The notes under the pieces are model-generated. The model ran no database searches. It saw only the letters and a program-made list of their open reading frames with translations, and had not been told where the DNA came from. A DNA stretch of 64,000 bases from Ailurus styani (lineage: Eukaryota; Chordata; Mammalia; Carnivora; Ailuridae): contig LNAC01000008.1 of NCBI GenBank assembly GCA_002007465.1, positions 7,619,323-7,683,322 on the forward strand, given 5' to 3'. Both the position numbers and the translations under genes were made by a program. Position 1 is the stretch's first letter. Every line of letters begins with the position of its first letter. Positions 48,139 through 59,399 of the stretch are shown here, one piece after another.

Positions 48139-48380
48139 GGGGTGCCTGGGTGGCTCAGTTGGTTGAGTATCTGCCTTCTGTTCAGGTCATGATCCCAGGA
48201 TCCTGGGATCGAGCCCCACATCGGGCTCTCCGCTCAATGGGGAGTCTGCTTCTTCCTCTGCCTCTGCCCCTCCTTCTCCACTTGTTCTCTCTCTCAAATA
48301 AATAAATAAAAAGAAAGAAAAGAAAGAAAGCTTAAAGAAAGAAGCTTTCTTTAAAAAAAAAGAAAGAAAGAAAAAGAAAA
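48139..48380 (+). mobile_element. Can-SINE 1 of a three-SINE cluster
   Basis: Older-form copy with a long GAAA-rich tail. Flanks CCAACATCT (48130-48138) and CCAACATTT (48381-48389) are its likely target-site duplication with one mismatch. Confidence 0.93.
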
Positions 48381-48389
48381 CCAACATTT

Positions 48390-48497
48390 GGGGCACCTGG
48401 CTGGCTCAGTTGGTAGAACATGTGACTCTTGGTCTCGGGGTTATGAGTTCAAACCCCATGTTGTGGAGTAAAGATTACTTAAAAAAATAAAGAAAAC
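48390..48497 (+). mobile_element. tRNA-Lys-type short SINE, 2 of the cluster
   Basis: GGGGCACCTGGCTGGCTCAG, anticodon-loop-like GACTCTTGGTCTC, box B AGTTCAAACCC and AAAGATTACTTAAA. It begins immediately after the CCAACATTT flank. Confidence 0.92.
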
Positions 48498-48758
48498 GGG
48501 CACCTGGGTGGCTCAGTCGGTTAAATGTCTGCCTTCAGCTCTGGTCATGACCCCAGGGCCATAGGGCTCCCTGCTTCCTCCTCTCCCTCTGCTTCTCCCC
48601 TGCTCATGCTCTCCCTTGTGTATGCCCACCCTCTCTCAAATAAATAAAAACTTAAAAAAAAAAAAATCAAAGTAAAAAAATAAAGAAAATAAATGTAAGA
48701 CCTCATTAAAAGAAAGAAAAAAGAAAAGAAAGAAAGAAAAGAAAAGGAAAGGAAAGAG
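48498..48758 (+). mobile_element. Can-SINE 3 of the cluster
   Basis: GGGCACCTGGGTGGCTCAGT to AAATAAATAAAAACTTA, followed by a GAAA-rich purine tract of about 100 bases. A third CCAACATTT follows at 48763-48771. The body has lost the ATCGAGCCCC segment. Confidence 0.92.
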
Positions 48759-49396
48759 GGAGCCAACATTTCAGAATGGCTTTGCTACTTTCCCACCAAT
48801 GCCCTTGAGAAGGATCCTTCAGTGGTCTGCTATCTAAGGCCCAAGGTGGTCCAGAGGTCCTGGCTGTGAACCCCATCACATGGGTCCCTGGCTTGTCCTC
48901 TTCAACAGGGGTCCCACTGTTCTCAAGGTAAATCCCAGACCCTCTTAGGTCTCTGTGTGTGTGTCTCTCTCTGCTCTAACCACCTTAATCTTCCTTAGTC
49001 CTAGACACTCTATCAGAAATGCTCTTCCTTTTTCTCTTTATCTACTTAGCTCCTACACATCCTCCAATCCTAGTTGGAGAAAGGACCCCTTTCTGGTCTT
49101 GCTCACCAGGTCATAGCGTCCTTTTCTCCTTGACCCTTTTAAGTTTCCCCCATGTTTATGAGATTAATTACGATTTCTCCCCCACTAATCTCATGGTAAA
49201 CTCCACTGAGCAGGGATTCCTAGCACAGTGCCAGAGGTACAGTGTACACTCCAATATTTATTGAATAAGTCTATCCAGAAATCATTCCTTGCAATGTCAG
49301 AATTCACAAAATAAATGATGCCAAGCAAGTGAGAGCTACTGAAAAATTGAGAATTGGAGTCTTTAAACTGTGTTTTATTACTCAAAAGTGTTTCTT

Positions 49397-49500
49397 GGGG
49401 CACCTGGCTGGCTCAGTTGGAAGAGAGTATGCAACTCTTGATCTCGAGCCCCACATGAGGTGTAGAGATTACTTAAAAATAATGATAATAAAAAATAAAT
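49397..49500 (+). mobile_element. tRNA-Lys-type short SINE, decayed box B
   Basis: GGGGCACCTGGCTGGCTCAG then CAACTCTTGATCTCGAGCCC; the box B segment between CTC and GAGCCCC is deleted. It ends AGAGATTACTTAAAAATAA. Confidence 0.88.
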
Positions 49501-49658
49501 ATATTTTGAAACCATTTATTTTTTAAATAATCATAAAACATAAAGATATCAAAAAGTTTAAGGAAAAAAAACCCCACTCCTCACCCTAACCCAGAAATTT
49601 TGTTGACATTCTGGTACAAATCCTTCCAGGATTTTTTCTACCAAGAGAAGCATTATAT

Positions 49659-49861
49659 TGGGCGCCTGGGTGGCTCAGTGGGTTAATGCCTCTGCTTTCG
49701 GCTCAGGTCATGATCTCAGGGTCCTGGGATCGAGGCCCGCATCGGGCTCCCTGCTCAGCGGGGAGCCTGCTTCCCCCTCTCTCTCTCTGCCTGCCTCTCT
49801 GCCTCCTTGTGATCTCTCTCCCTCTGTGAAATAAATAAATAAAATCTTTAAAAAAAAAAAG
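49659..49861 (+). mobile_element. Can-SINE (young, CTCCTTGTGATC group)
   Basis: Full-length near-consensus copy; AGCATTAT at 49649-49656 and 49863-49870 marks the short duplication. Confidence 0.96.
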
Positions 49862-50159
49862 TAGCATTATTTCTTTCCTCACTATCAAATATACAATTGT
49901 AAGATCTGCCAAATGATACTGCATTAATACAGATGACTTGACATTAAAAAAAAAAATGATGTCATCTGAGTGGAAAAAACAGTGCATTCAAATCGGTAAT
50001 ATAGGACCCACCCCAATTTCTACTATCACATCCAAGACGAGAGGTAATCCTCTGCAAAAATCAGCTTCAGAATTTTAGGGGAGGAATATGGGATGAAAGA
50101 CAAAGAATGAGGGACTACAGGAGGATCTACTGCAAATTGCTCTCAAAATCTCCATTCTA

Positions 50160-50350
50160 GGGCGCCTGGGTGGCTCAGTGGGTTAAAGCCTCTGCTTTCG
50201 GCCCAGGTCATGATCTCAGGGTCCTGGGATCGAGGCCCGCATCGGGCTCTCTGCTTGGCAGGGAGCCTGCTTCCCCCACCCCCTCTCTCTCTGCCTCCTT
50301 GTGATCTCTCTCCCGCTGTGAAATAAATAAAATCTTAAAAAAAAAAAAAC
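50160..50350 (+). mobile_element. Can-SINE (young, CTCCTTGTGATC group)
   Basis: Perfect 12 bp duplication ATCTCCATTCTA at 50148-50159 and 50351-50362. The CT-rich linker lacks the CTGCCTGCCTCT unit. Confidence 0.97.
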
Positions 50351-50659
50351 ATCTCCATTCTAAACTACTTCCTCTAGAAAAAGGCCAACTTTTAGGAGTT
50401 GGAAGCCGAGGAAGCAAATGCAAAGGGGCAAGTCTGTGGCTTGGATCCTTCAAGGCCAGCTGGTAACTCTGCTCTCTGAGGACAACACAGGTCTACAAAG
50501 GTGTCCCTAAGCTATCAGGTCATCCCCCCAACTCCCAGCATAAGTATCGTGGAGCCTAGACAAGTAAATGACCTCTTGTTTTAGGAGGGACCAGGAAATG
50601 CTCACACAGTGGGTTGCAAACAGGAACATCCCTGGGCTCTGATGCCCCAAACATCAGGC

Positions 50660-50805
50660 TCAAGCCAAGCTCTGCCCCTCTACCACTCAGCAAGCAGCCT
50701 TGGACAAGCAGCCGGGCCTCCAGGAGCCTCAGTTTCCTCACCTGTAATTTGGGGATTATATCCTCCGCCACACTAGAGTGTTATGGGCAAGGAAGATGTC
50801 TGTGT
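50660..50805 (-). repeat. MIR remnant
   Basis: GAGCCTCAGTTTCCTCACCT with GTAATTTGGGGATTATATCC is the MIR reverse complement. Confidence 0.8.
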
Positions 50806-51718
50806 ACAACAGTCATTCAAATCTGGGGACTGGTGTCTATCCTGCCTTCCTCCACAGCTTGCTGGCAGGTGTAACATACTACTAATCTTAGCATCCTGAT
50901 CTGGTGCCAGCAAACATTATTTCACCTAATCTAACTTAAAAGAAAACTTGTAACCACTACCAGGAAGGAAAAAAAAAAAATCATTAAAGGACAGTCAGTA
51001 CAAGTCCAAAGCAACTACGCAGAAGGCTGCCTGTCCCTCAGTTTATCTGTGCCGCCACAGCCAGAAGGTGTCACTGTGCGAAATGGACACAGAACCACTT
51101 AAGAAGCACTGTGTACTCAAGAAAACTGAAATAAGTAAAAGGGTGAAGAAGAGAGAAAAATTAAAGGCTCAAGTGACTCACCCGGACTTTCATCTAAAGA
51201 ATCCAGAGCTCTCAAGATAAGGGTGAACTACACAGCTAAAGATGCTGGGTCAAAAACACAAAATTAAATAGCCCCCGCAAAGTTCCCAGGGCAGGGCAGA
51301 AATGCGTACCCAAGGGTTGACATTCAGTTCCTGAGTGAGGGATCCCCATTCATTTCTGGGTCCCAGTGTGTTCACACACACCAAGTGTCAATCACGCTCT
51401 AGGCTGGGGCCCTGCCCATAAGCCTTTCCTTGTTGAAGTGATCAATTCCGATTCTTGGCAATAATCCCTTTAAAAGGCCAGCTGCTGATGTCTAGTCACT
51501 GATGCCGACCCATTCCAGGTGGGGAGGGGGGGGAATCAACACAGCCACCGCCTAAACCGGGAGGCAAATTTAAAGTGTACGGCCCAATGAAGGACTCGAG
51601 CCTAGAGCGGGGGGAAGGGTCCTGCGGCTCTCGGGGGTCAGGCAGTAAGGGCGCGAGCAGGGAGAGGGCCGGCCCTGCAGGCGTGGGCGCGCGAGGACTC
51701 TTATTCTGACACGGGATC

Positions 51719-51750
51719 CTCCGCCGCCGCCGTCGCCGCCGCCGCCGCGG
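51719..51750. repeat. (CCG)n / (GGC)n trinucleotide tract
   Basis: CCG units with one GTC interruption end about 20 bases before the gap. In gene orientation it reads as a GGC tract, typical of 5' untranslated first exons. Its proximity to the gap suggests it contributed to the sequencing failure. Confidence 0.9.
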
Positions 51751-51770
51751 GGTTCAGCGCCGCGGCCAGG

Positions 51771-52611
51771 NNNNNNNNNNNNNNNNNNNNNNNNNNNNNN
51801 NNNNNNNNNNNNNNNNNNNNNNNNNNNNNNNNNNNNNNNNNNNNNNNNNNNNNNNNNNNNNNNNNNNNNNNNNNNNNNNNNNNNNNNNNNNNNNNNNNNN
51901 NNNNNNNNNNNNNNNNNNNNNNNNNNNNNNNNNNNNNNNNNNNNNNNNNNNNNNNNNNNNNNNNNNNNNNNNNNNNNNNNNNNNNNNNNNNNNNNNNNNN
52001 NNNNNNNNNNNNNNNNNNNNNNNNNNNNNNNNNNNNNNNNNNNNNNNNNNNNNNNNNNNNNNNNNNNNNNNNNNNNNNNNNNNNNNNNNNNNNNNNNNNN
52101 NNNNNNNNNNNNNNNNNNNNNNNNNNNNNNNNNNNNNNNNNNNNNNNNNNNNNNNNNNNNNNNNNNNNNNNNNNNNNNNNNNNNNNNNNNNNNNNNNNNN
52201 NNNNNNNNNNNNNNNNNNNNNNNNNNNNNNNNNNNNNNNNNNNNNNNNNNNNNNNNNNNNNNNNNNNNNNNNNNNNNNNNNNNNNNNNNNNNNNNNNNNN
52301 NNNNNNNNNNNNNNNNNNNNNNNNNNNNNNNNNNNNNNNNNNNNNNNNNNNNNNNNNNNNNNNNNNNNNNNNNNNNNNNNNNNNNNNNNNNNNNNNNNNN
52401 NNNNNNNNNNNNNNNNNNNNNNNNNNNNNNNNNNNNNNNNNNNNNNNNNNNNNNNNNNNNNNNNNNNNNNNNNNNNNNNNNNNNNNNNNNNNNNNNNNNN
52501 NNNNNNNNNNNNNNNNNNNNNNNNNNNNNNNNNNNNNNNNNNNNNNNNNNNNNNNNNNNNNNNNNNNNNNNNNNNNNNNNNNNNNNNNNNNNNNNNNNNN
52601 NNNNNNNNNNN
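51771..52611. other. Assembly gap of 841 N
   Basis: This is a run of N inside the CpG island. GC-rich promoter sequence with a GGC tract on one edge is the usual cause of read dropout. The run probably hides the first exon of GATAD2A. Its length may be an estimate and not a measured size. Confidence 0.98.
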
Positions 52612-52727
52612 CGCCCGGGACATGCGCACCAGGTCAGCGCGCCCGGCCCGCGGCCCCCAAAACACCGGGGAGCTCTTAAAGGCGACGCCGCCCGCCCGCG
52701 CCCGGCTGGGCGGGGACAGCCGGCTGA

Positions 52728-52778
52728 GGGGCGGGGCCTTATTGTGGGGGCGGGGCAAGGGTGCGGGGAGGGCGGGGC
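52728..52778 (+). promoter_or_regulatory. Cluster of three GC boxes (Sp1/KLF-type)
   Basis: Three GGGCGGGGC matches occur near 52728-52738, 52747-52756 and 52769-52778. They lie just upstream, in minus-strand gene orientation, of the gap expected to contain the first exon. The motif match is seen directly; binding is inferred. Confidence 0.65.
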
Positions 52779-53050
52779 AAGAGAGGCCGGCACCGCCCCG
52801 GAAACACCGCCTCTCCCGACTGCGCTCCACGCGCCGCCCTGCTCCGCCCGTTGGTTTCCCACGCGGGTTCGGGCGGGCTCCCTCCCCGCGGAATCCCAGT
52901 GCCTTCCGCAGGGCCGGGGGGTCGTCGCCAGCTCACCGGCGGCAGAGCCTGGCGGACCGCGCCCAGGGCTGACTCACGACGCGCTCGCTCCAGCTGAGCT
53001 ACAAGACCTAAAGCAACTTAGCTGCTTCTGGAAACGGAGGCTAGAATGCC

Positions 53051-55857
53051 ACCCCCATGGGGGTCGTCACACACAAGCTGCACTCCCGGGTATCGGCTAA
53101 ACCATCATTTCTGTGCAATAAAAAGAGTTCTACTGAGTAAGCTCCAGACCCACCCAGAATCTAGACACTTGAGGATGACTGCTCTGCCTCTCCAGTTACC
53201 TCCCATCTGCAACCCCCCACCCCAAGGGTTCTGGGAGGTGAACGCCTCCCGCCCCCCACCCTCCGCCCCAGACAGCAAATCTGCACCCTTCCCTCTCCAG
53301 TGACATGAAGGAGACATGGGAAACAATCTAACCCGAGAAAGGATGGGCTTTTGGATATGTTGAACTATATAAAGGGAAACACAATTTCAATAGAAAAATA
53401 CAATATCTAATATCACAAGAAAGTTCTTAAGATTATGTTTTGAAGAATCACCAAAAAAGGCCCTTTCCCTGTTCTTTTTCCAGTTAAAACAATTCATAAG
53501 ACTCCTAGACTCCTGACTAGTGGCTTTTGTTTTATAACATACCTTAATACACATTGAAACAACTGAAACAAAAGTTTCACCAAACATACTTTAACCACTT
53601 GCAATGCACTGTGATATTAACTATTCTGTTTCATTTTTTAAAGAGATTCAATGTAATTTCAATCCACCATTGGTGTTTACTCCAAACCTGAAAAACAATG
53701 TAGAACTTTTACCTATAAAATTGTCTTCCTGCTATGTGCTTCCCCCCACAATAAGTAGTTCAAAAAGGCCCATTTTAATTCTGTGTTGAGTTCCACACAT
53801 AATTAGCAATTGTTTTGTCCTTGATTTCATCCCCCCCACCCCACTCCCCAAATCTTCCAACTGCTTAATGCAACATCTGGCACAACTCCCCTGGGCCAAA
53901 AGCAAAGCATTCCTCAAACTAAAAATGATACAAAATGCAAACTGTTGACCCCCAAACGCCTTCCCTGACCCAGTTTTGTCAGCAGCTTGCTTTGCTACAA
54001 AGAATTTCAAATGTTCAAATTCAAAAACCAAACAAAAACAGTCTTATTCTCAAACAGGTGACTTGGTATAGGAATGCAGGAGGCTCCTTGATCTCATGTG
54101 CAAGGACGGGTTAAAAACAAATATCCAAAATTTTCACTGTAATCCAGCAGCTTTAGATTTTGAGAACCGCTTTACTCTAGGACTATTAATCGGATGATGT
54201 ATATTAAAGCAATACAAGCAAAATATTACCTCACTGCTCCTCACCTGGGTCTTGATTAACGCCAACTTAATTAACTACAAACACAGCAATGTGTGGTCAG
54301 GTGGGAGACCCGAGACTTGAGATAAGACATAGAGATTCCAGAGTCTGAACTGGCAAGCCTTGTGTGAGTCACCAAGGTGACAACCACCCTGTTTTAAAGA
54401 GAGAGGCATCAGCTGCGACATATTAATGGCACACCCCTGTGGACTGAGGTGTGCACTGGTGACAGGTGGGCTGCTCCAGAGGGCAGTGCCAACATCTCCA
54501 GCTGGGAAAGCAGGGGTGGGGGTAGGGTGAAGTAGTTACAGGGTTTATTTCTGTGATAGAAAGAGAGGGCCAGGTGTGTAGATGGAAAAAGTGACAGTAA
54601 ATCCAGACCTGTTTGGGGTCCCTGGAGCTCAGGCAGGCGAATGCTAAGGCTGCTCAAACTAAAAACCTTGCTACCTCACTGTCTAGTACTGGACAGCTGG
54701 CTGATTATGAAATATGATGCAATCACCTTTAGATTCCATTCTAAAGCTGAAGAAACTAATTAAAAGACAAATAGGGCTAGAACAATGTTTTTTTTTCCCC
54801 TCTGCCCTAAAAACAAGGCAGTCAATTAATACTTACAGATACCAGTTAATATAATACTTTAAAAACACTTCTGTTATTTAGTTAAGCAAAATTTCCTTCC
54901 AAATTCATTTTAAACTTAATATCCTTCAAAGATCAGATCCTTGCTAATAATAGCCAGGCCTCCTTCCACCCTAACCACTGCAAAAATATTTTAATTATCT
55001 TTCTAACACACTGTTAGATAAACTTCTAAATACCATCTGAGCCTGTTCCTGCACAAAAGAGGGACGAAAGAGAAGAAATTTGGGCCAAATTCCATGCCCA
55101 TGGCCTCTTTTATAGCAGAAAATTGGTCAAAGGCTCACAGTAGCATGAAACTGAAAAGGAGTAGCATCACCTACTGAATGTTTAAGGTACTGTGCTTTTT
55201 TGTTTTTAATCAGATTTCTTTAAAGTTTTTCGTGGACAAGATTTAAGATGTCTTATGTGATAAACACTGATGGACAAGAACTATCTAAGAGACAACTCAT
55301 CCCAAGAGTTTTGCAAGCTAAGGAGCCTGCAAGCACCATATCTCCAGTTCACAGGCTGGTGGCACAGAAAGACAGTATGATTTCTAAGCAGAAAACACAT
55401 TCATAGGAAAGACAGGAATCACAGAGGAGGAGGCTGCTCTCCTGCCTAGGGAGGAGTCTGGGATATCTTTGTGGATGTGACATTTGAGCCAATTCTTAAC
55501 AGATGAACATCCCAGCATTCAGACCAGCAGAGGCAAAGGCCAGAGTTGGCCACACCTGGAGTGTAGGGCTTTGTGGGCAGAGATGGCTGAAAAGGGATGG
55601 ATTCATTATCCTTTAAACTTTCTAGATCCCTTTCTCTCTCAAAACACAGAATGAATTGTCATCTACTTACTTAAATTTGAAGGCTAAGCAGACCTAGCTC
55701 TGCAGACTTTAACCAATTTTGAGATTACTGCTATCAGTGACACTAGGCTCCCACTTGTCTTCTGAGGTCTTTCAAGAATAAATAGGTTGTTCATTCAAAA
55801 GTGTACCAAATCTTTTTAAAAGTACTTTTATGAAAAAGAGCACTGACTGCTTTCCAC
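53051..55857. other. Upstream flank of the CpG island, SINE-free
   Basis: About 2.8 kb upstream (in gene sense) of the promoter contains no Can-SINE or L1 that I can recognise. AT content rises quickly after 53.3 kb. It could hold enhancers or an alternative first exon, but no specific element is identified. Confidence 0.55.
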
Positions 55858-55870
55858 ACTTTGCATTTTT

Positions 55871-55896
55871 GTTATTTTTTTTAAATATTTATTTAT

Positions 55897-55928
<32 letters not shown>

Positions 55929-56092
55929 CATGGGGTGGGGTGGCAGGGGAGAGGAAGAGAGAGAATCTTAAACAGGCTCCAGACTCAGCGTGGTACCCAA
56001 CACGGGGCTGGATCTCAAGACCGTGAGATCATGACCTGAACCGAAATCATGAGTCAGATGCTTAACCAACTAAGCAACCCAGGTGCCTCCAG
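55871..56092 (-). mobile_element. Can-SINE (older form)
   Basis: Reversed copy with a 13 bp duplication ACTTTGCATTTTT at 55858-55870 and 56093-56105. A (GA)n tract of about 15 units follows TATTTATTTTGAGAG. Confidence 0.95.
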
Positions 56093-56268
56093 ACTTTGCA
56101 TTTTTAGAGCTCAAAAGTCTAAAACTGTTTTCACTGAGTTTAGGGACAATCATAACTACAATCTCTAAGGGACGATTGTTTTATAGTTTCTTATTTCACC
56201 ACAAATTCACACTCACATAGTGACATTACAATGTAATTGGTCAGGAAAGAGAAGGAAAAGATTCATTT

Positions 56269-56474
56269 CTTTTTTTTTTTAAAGATTTTATTTATTTATT
56301 TGACACAGAGAGAGAGATCAGATCACAAGTAGGCAGAGAGGCAGGCAGAGAGAGAGGAGGAAGCAGGCTCCCCACCGAGCAGAGAGCCCGATGCGGGCCT
56401 CGATCCCAAGACCCTGAGATCATGACCTGAGCCGAAGGTAGAGGCTTTAACCCACTAAGCCACCCAGGCGCCCA
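56269..56474 (-). mobile_element. Can-SINE (young, GATCTGATC group)
   Basis: Reversed near-consensus copy carrying GATCAGATCACAAGTAGG. Duplication is not clear because of the T tract. Confidence 0.95.
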
Positions 56475-57332
56475 CAAATGTCATTTTTTAAATTGCAGCA
56501 TTCTTACACTAGATTAGGAGTTTGTGGGAGACAGATCTGTACCCCTTTGACCCATCCCTGTCATATATACACCAAAGAGCTCTCTGAAACACAGCTCTCT
56601 AGAGATGGGCCACTTTGTCAGCATATGTTTGTTTGTTGTTTGTTTTGAGTGTCATTTCTAACCACAGTTCCATATACTTAGTGTCTAGGCAACATGGAGT
56701 TCAGGCTCCATCGGTACTTAGTCTCTGTGTGGCCCTGAGGAAGTCCCACTACTACAGAGTTCTGAGCACAAATGCTTCCCTGAAGGGTTAAATACAAATG
56801 GCTAGATGTATTACTGTGAACCTGGAAGTATATCTCCCAGTCTGTTCTCATCTGCATGTGTCACCAGTTGGCAAAGAATATCTCTTTTGTACCTATACAT
56901 GGCTTGCCAAAAAAATGTCCACCTGATGTAGATCAATTTTAAGTCTTTGAAAAGTTAGTAAGTGAACTGTTCTCTATGAATTAAAAAATTAAAAGGAAAA
57001 AAATCAGAAAGCTATGAGGAAATAGAATAAAAAAGGCTGTATGTCAGTCTTAAGTCTAGAGATCAACCTATCCAAACCTACTTAGCAAAGAAAGAGTGCT
57101 AGTCACATTCATTGGTCTGTTAATAAACATCCATGATTTAGACATGAAAAAAATATGTTTTAAAAACTTGATATTCAATTCACACCCTACTCCCTGGTTC
57201 TTAAATAGCAGATATTCCAACTTGACAAAGGAAGGAGGAAAAATATTCCTCCCAAAAGCTTTCCTGATAGGATGGGTCCCCCCTCCTCCTCCCCTGGTGC
57301 CTAGCATTTCCTATAAAAGACAGAGGGGGTGA

Positions 57333-57745
57333 GGGCTTGCCTGGGTGGCTCAGTCAGTTAAGCATCCAACTCTTTTTTTTTTTTTTAAAGATTTTATTTA
57401 TTTATTTGACACGGAGAGAGAGAGAGATCAGATCACAAGTAGGCAGAGAGGCAGGCAGAGAGAGAGGAGGAAGCAGGCTCCCCGCCGAGCAGAGAGCCCG
57501 ATGTGGGCCTCGATCCCAGGTCCCTGGGATCATGACCCGAGCCGAAGGCAGCGGCTTTAACCCACTGAGCCACCCAGGTGCCCAAGCATCCAACTCTTGA
57601 TCTCAGCTCACATCATGATCTCAGGGTCCTAGGATTGAGCCCCCTCAGGGGAGAGTCTATTTGTCTCCCTCTCCCTCTGCCCCTCCCCCTGCATGCATGC
57701 ACTCACTTGCTCTCTCTTAAATAAATCTTTAAAGTAAAAATAAAT
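57333..57745 (+). mobile_element. Older Can-SINE split by a younger inserted Can-SINE
   Basis: The outer element's head (GCCTGGGTGGCTCAGTCAGT) lies at 57333-57373 and its body (TCTTGATCTCAGCTCACATC to AAATAAATCTTTAAAG) at 57598-57745. A reversed young SINE separates the parts. Confidence 0.95.
57374..57583 (-). mobile_element. Young Can-SINE (GATCTGATC group) nested in an older one
   Basis: Perfect 14 bp duplication AAGCATCCAACTCT at 57360-57373 and 57584-57597, made of the host SINE's own sequence. Confidence 0.98.
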
Positions 57746-57748
57746 TTT

Positions 57749-57942
57749 GGAGCACTTGGGTGGTTCAGTCAGTTGAACATCTGTCTTCAGCTTGGCTTGT
57801 GATCTCAGGGTCCTGGGATCAGCCCGCATGGCATGGGGCTCTCTGCTCCATGGGGAGCCTGCTTCTCCCTCTCCCTCTGCCTGCCCCCACTCTTGTTCCC
57901 TCTCTCAAATAAGTAAATAAAAACCTTTTAAAAAATAAAATT
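57749..57942 (+). mobile_element. Can-SINE (older form)
   Basis: GGAGCACTTGGGTGGTTCAG to AAATAAGTAAATAAAAACC, lying directly after the nested pair. No clear duplication. Confidence 0.9.
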
Positions 57943-58264
57943 AAAATAAAGTTTTTAAGAAGCAGAGAGGATGGGTCTTTCTGGTTTTCTCCTTCACATC
58001 TTGATAACAAAACACCCATTCCTTCTCGCATGCCAACCTGATCAGGCCTACATTTTACCAACTCCTGGTTTGAGAAGAAAAAGATCTTTATTTCAAGTTT
58101 AAGTCAAAAGTCAACCTTCAATAGAGATACTTTAAGAAATTAAATATAAAACTTGAAAGCTTTGTAAATATCAATATAAAACCTAAACCTTGAAAATGTC
58201 ATGCAAGTTAAAAACTTATTTTGCTGTGTTAAGGATTTCAGATAGCTTAAATGATAACAATTCT

Positions 58265-58456
58265 TGGGGCGCCTGGGTGGCTCGAAGCATCTGCCTTCAA
58301 CTCAGGTCATGATCCCAGCATCCTGGGATCAACCCCCATATGGGGCTCCTTGCTCAGCAGGCAGCCTGCTTCTCCCTCTCCAGCTCCCATGTGCTTGTAT
58401 TCCCTCTCTCACTATCTCTCTCTGTCATAAATAAATAAAATCTTAAAAAAAAAAAA
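58265..58456 (+). mobile_element. Can-SINE (older form) with a gapped head
   Basis: GGGCGCCTGGGTGGCTC joins directly to GAAGCATCTGCC, so about ten bases of the head, including the end of box A, are missing. Duplication ACAATTCT is at 58257-58264 and 58461-58468. Confidence 0.92.
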
Positions 58457-58554
58457 GACAACAATTCTCAAAGAAAAATAACTCAGAAGCAGCCTGCCCA
58501 AATTTGTTCTCTTAAAGCTCCTTAGATTAAATTTCACATAGACTACATACTCTT

Positions 58555-58747
58555 TTTTTTTTTAAAGATTTTATTTATTTGACACAGAGAGAGGGATTAC
58601 AAGTAGGCAGAGAGGCAGGCAGAGAGAGAGGAGGAAGCAGGCTCCCCGCGGAGCAGAGAGCCCGATGCGGGCCTCGATTCCAGGACCCTGAGATCATGAC
58701 CTGAGCCGAAGGCAGAGGCTTTAACCCACTGAGCCACCCAGGCACCC
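58555..58747 (-). mobile_element. Can-SINE (young, CTACTTGTAATC group)
   Basis: Reversed copy; exact 16 bp duplication TAGACTACATACTCTT at 58539-58554 and 58748-58763. Confidence 0.97.
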
Positions 58748-59399
58748 TAGACTACATACTCTTAAAAAGAGAGTTCAGTCGGTCTGATTTCACTGGACAT
58801 CATTGATATTTCTGACTGAAAATGCTTACTAAGAGCTCAATTTAAATACTATTTTAATCTGAGTTCAATTTTGAATCCTACTATGGCACATTTTATAAAA
58901 CTTCCTACCTTTGAAGGTAACTGGACTTTTCTTGCCAACGGTGCTCATTCAAACTCTTGATTTCCAGATGTGCATAACCTCCTCAGGTCAAGAGAACTCA
59001 CCAGGTTGTTTTTCACCTCCAGGTCCTTGCCCAGGCCCATGCTATTGCACTCCCCAGAATGCCTAGCCATCTAACAAGTAGCTCTCCCTATCTTCCCTCC
59101 TTTGCCCACGCTCCAGTTTGAGCCTTTTTCCCAGTTACCCTATCCATGCTTCAGGGAGCATTACAAGTCCATATAGTAAATATACAAAGGCGATGCACAG
59201 CAGTGTAAAGCTACAATGAACTGAGGAAACTTACTGGGAAAAATCAGCCAATCTGGGAACCTCTAGATCACCAGTCCTCGGTTACAACCAGCCTGTGGCC
59301 CCAACATAGACTTGTTTGCTCTCAGACAGTATAAACTGCCATAGGTAGCTATCCAAACTTGGGTTCCAATCTTAGGAGGGCCAGCAAGCTTTTATATGA

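Larger units (their letters stand above)
2121..51770 (-). other. GATAD2A: GATAD2A long first intron (inferred extent)
   Basis: The 3' end of this intron is certain, because the acceptor of the first coding exon lies at 2122-2121. The 5' end is inferred: the only CpG-island promoter in the window is at about 51.6-53.0 kb and the first exon should be in or near the gap there. The interval holds no convincing coding exon. It is filled with Can-SINE, L1, L2, MIR and DNA-transposon remnants, listed separately. A MIR copy matching the human intronic mir-640 locus at 27.4 kb independently supports this being GATAD2A intron 1. Confidence 0.75.
51560..53050 (-). promoter_or_regulatory. GATAD2A: CpG-island promoter, probably of GATAD2A
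   Basis: Base composition changes sharply to GC- and CpG-rich from about 51.56 kb to 53.05 kb, around an assembly gap. The left flank has a CCG/GGC trinucleotide tract and GCGC-rich sequence; the right flank has repeated GGGGCGGGGC boxes. It is the only such region in the window and lies upstream of the GATAD2A coding start on the minus strand, so I infer it is that gene's promoter and untranslated first exon. Because the transcription start and first donor are not visible, it could instead be an alternative promoter or be bidirectional. Confidence 0.75.

Noticed and set aside
48390..48497. Possible tRNA-Lys gene (box A, CTT anticodon-like loop, box B)
   Set aside because: The acceptor stem does not pair, and the unit ends in an A-rich tail like other copies at 43844 and 49397, so it is a tRNA-derived SINE.
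51570..52862. 430-codon minus-strand frame across the CpG island
   Set aside because: Most of it is the N gap translated as unknown residues. The visible ends are GC-rich Pro/Ala/Arg text without a recognised domain.
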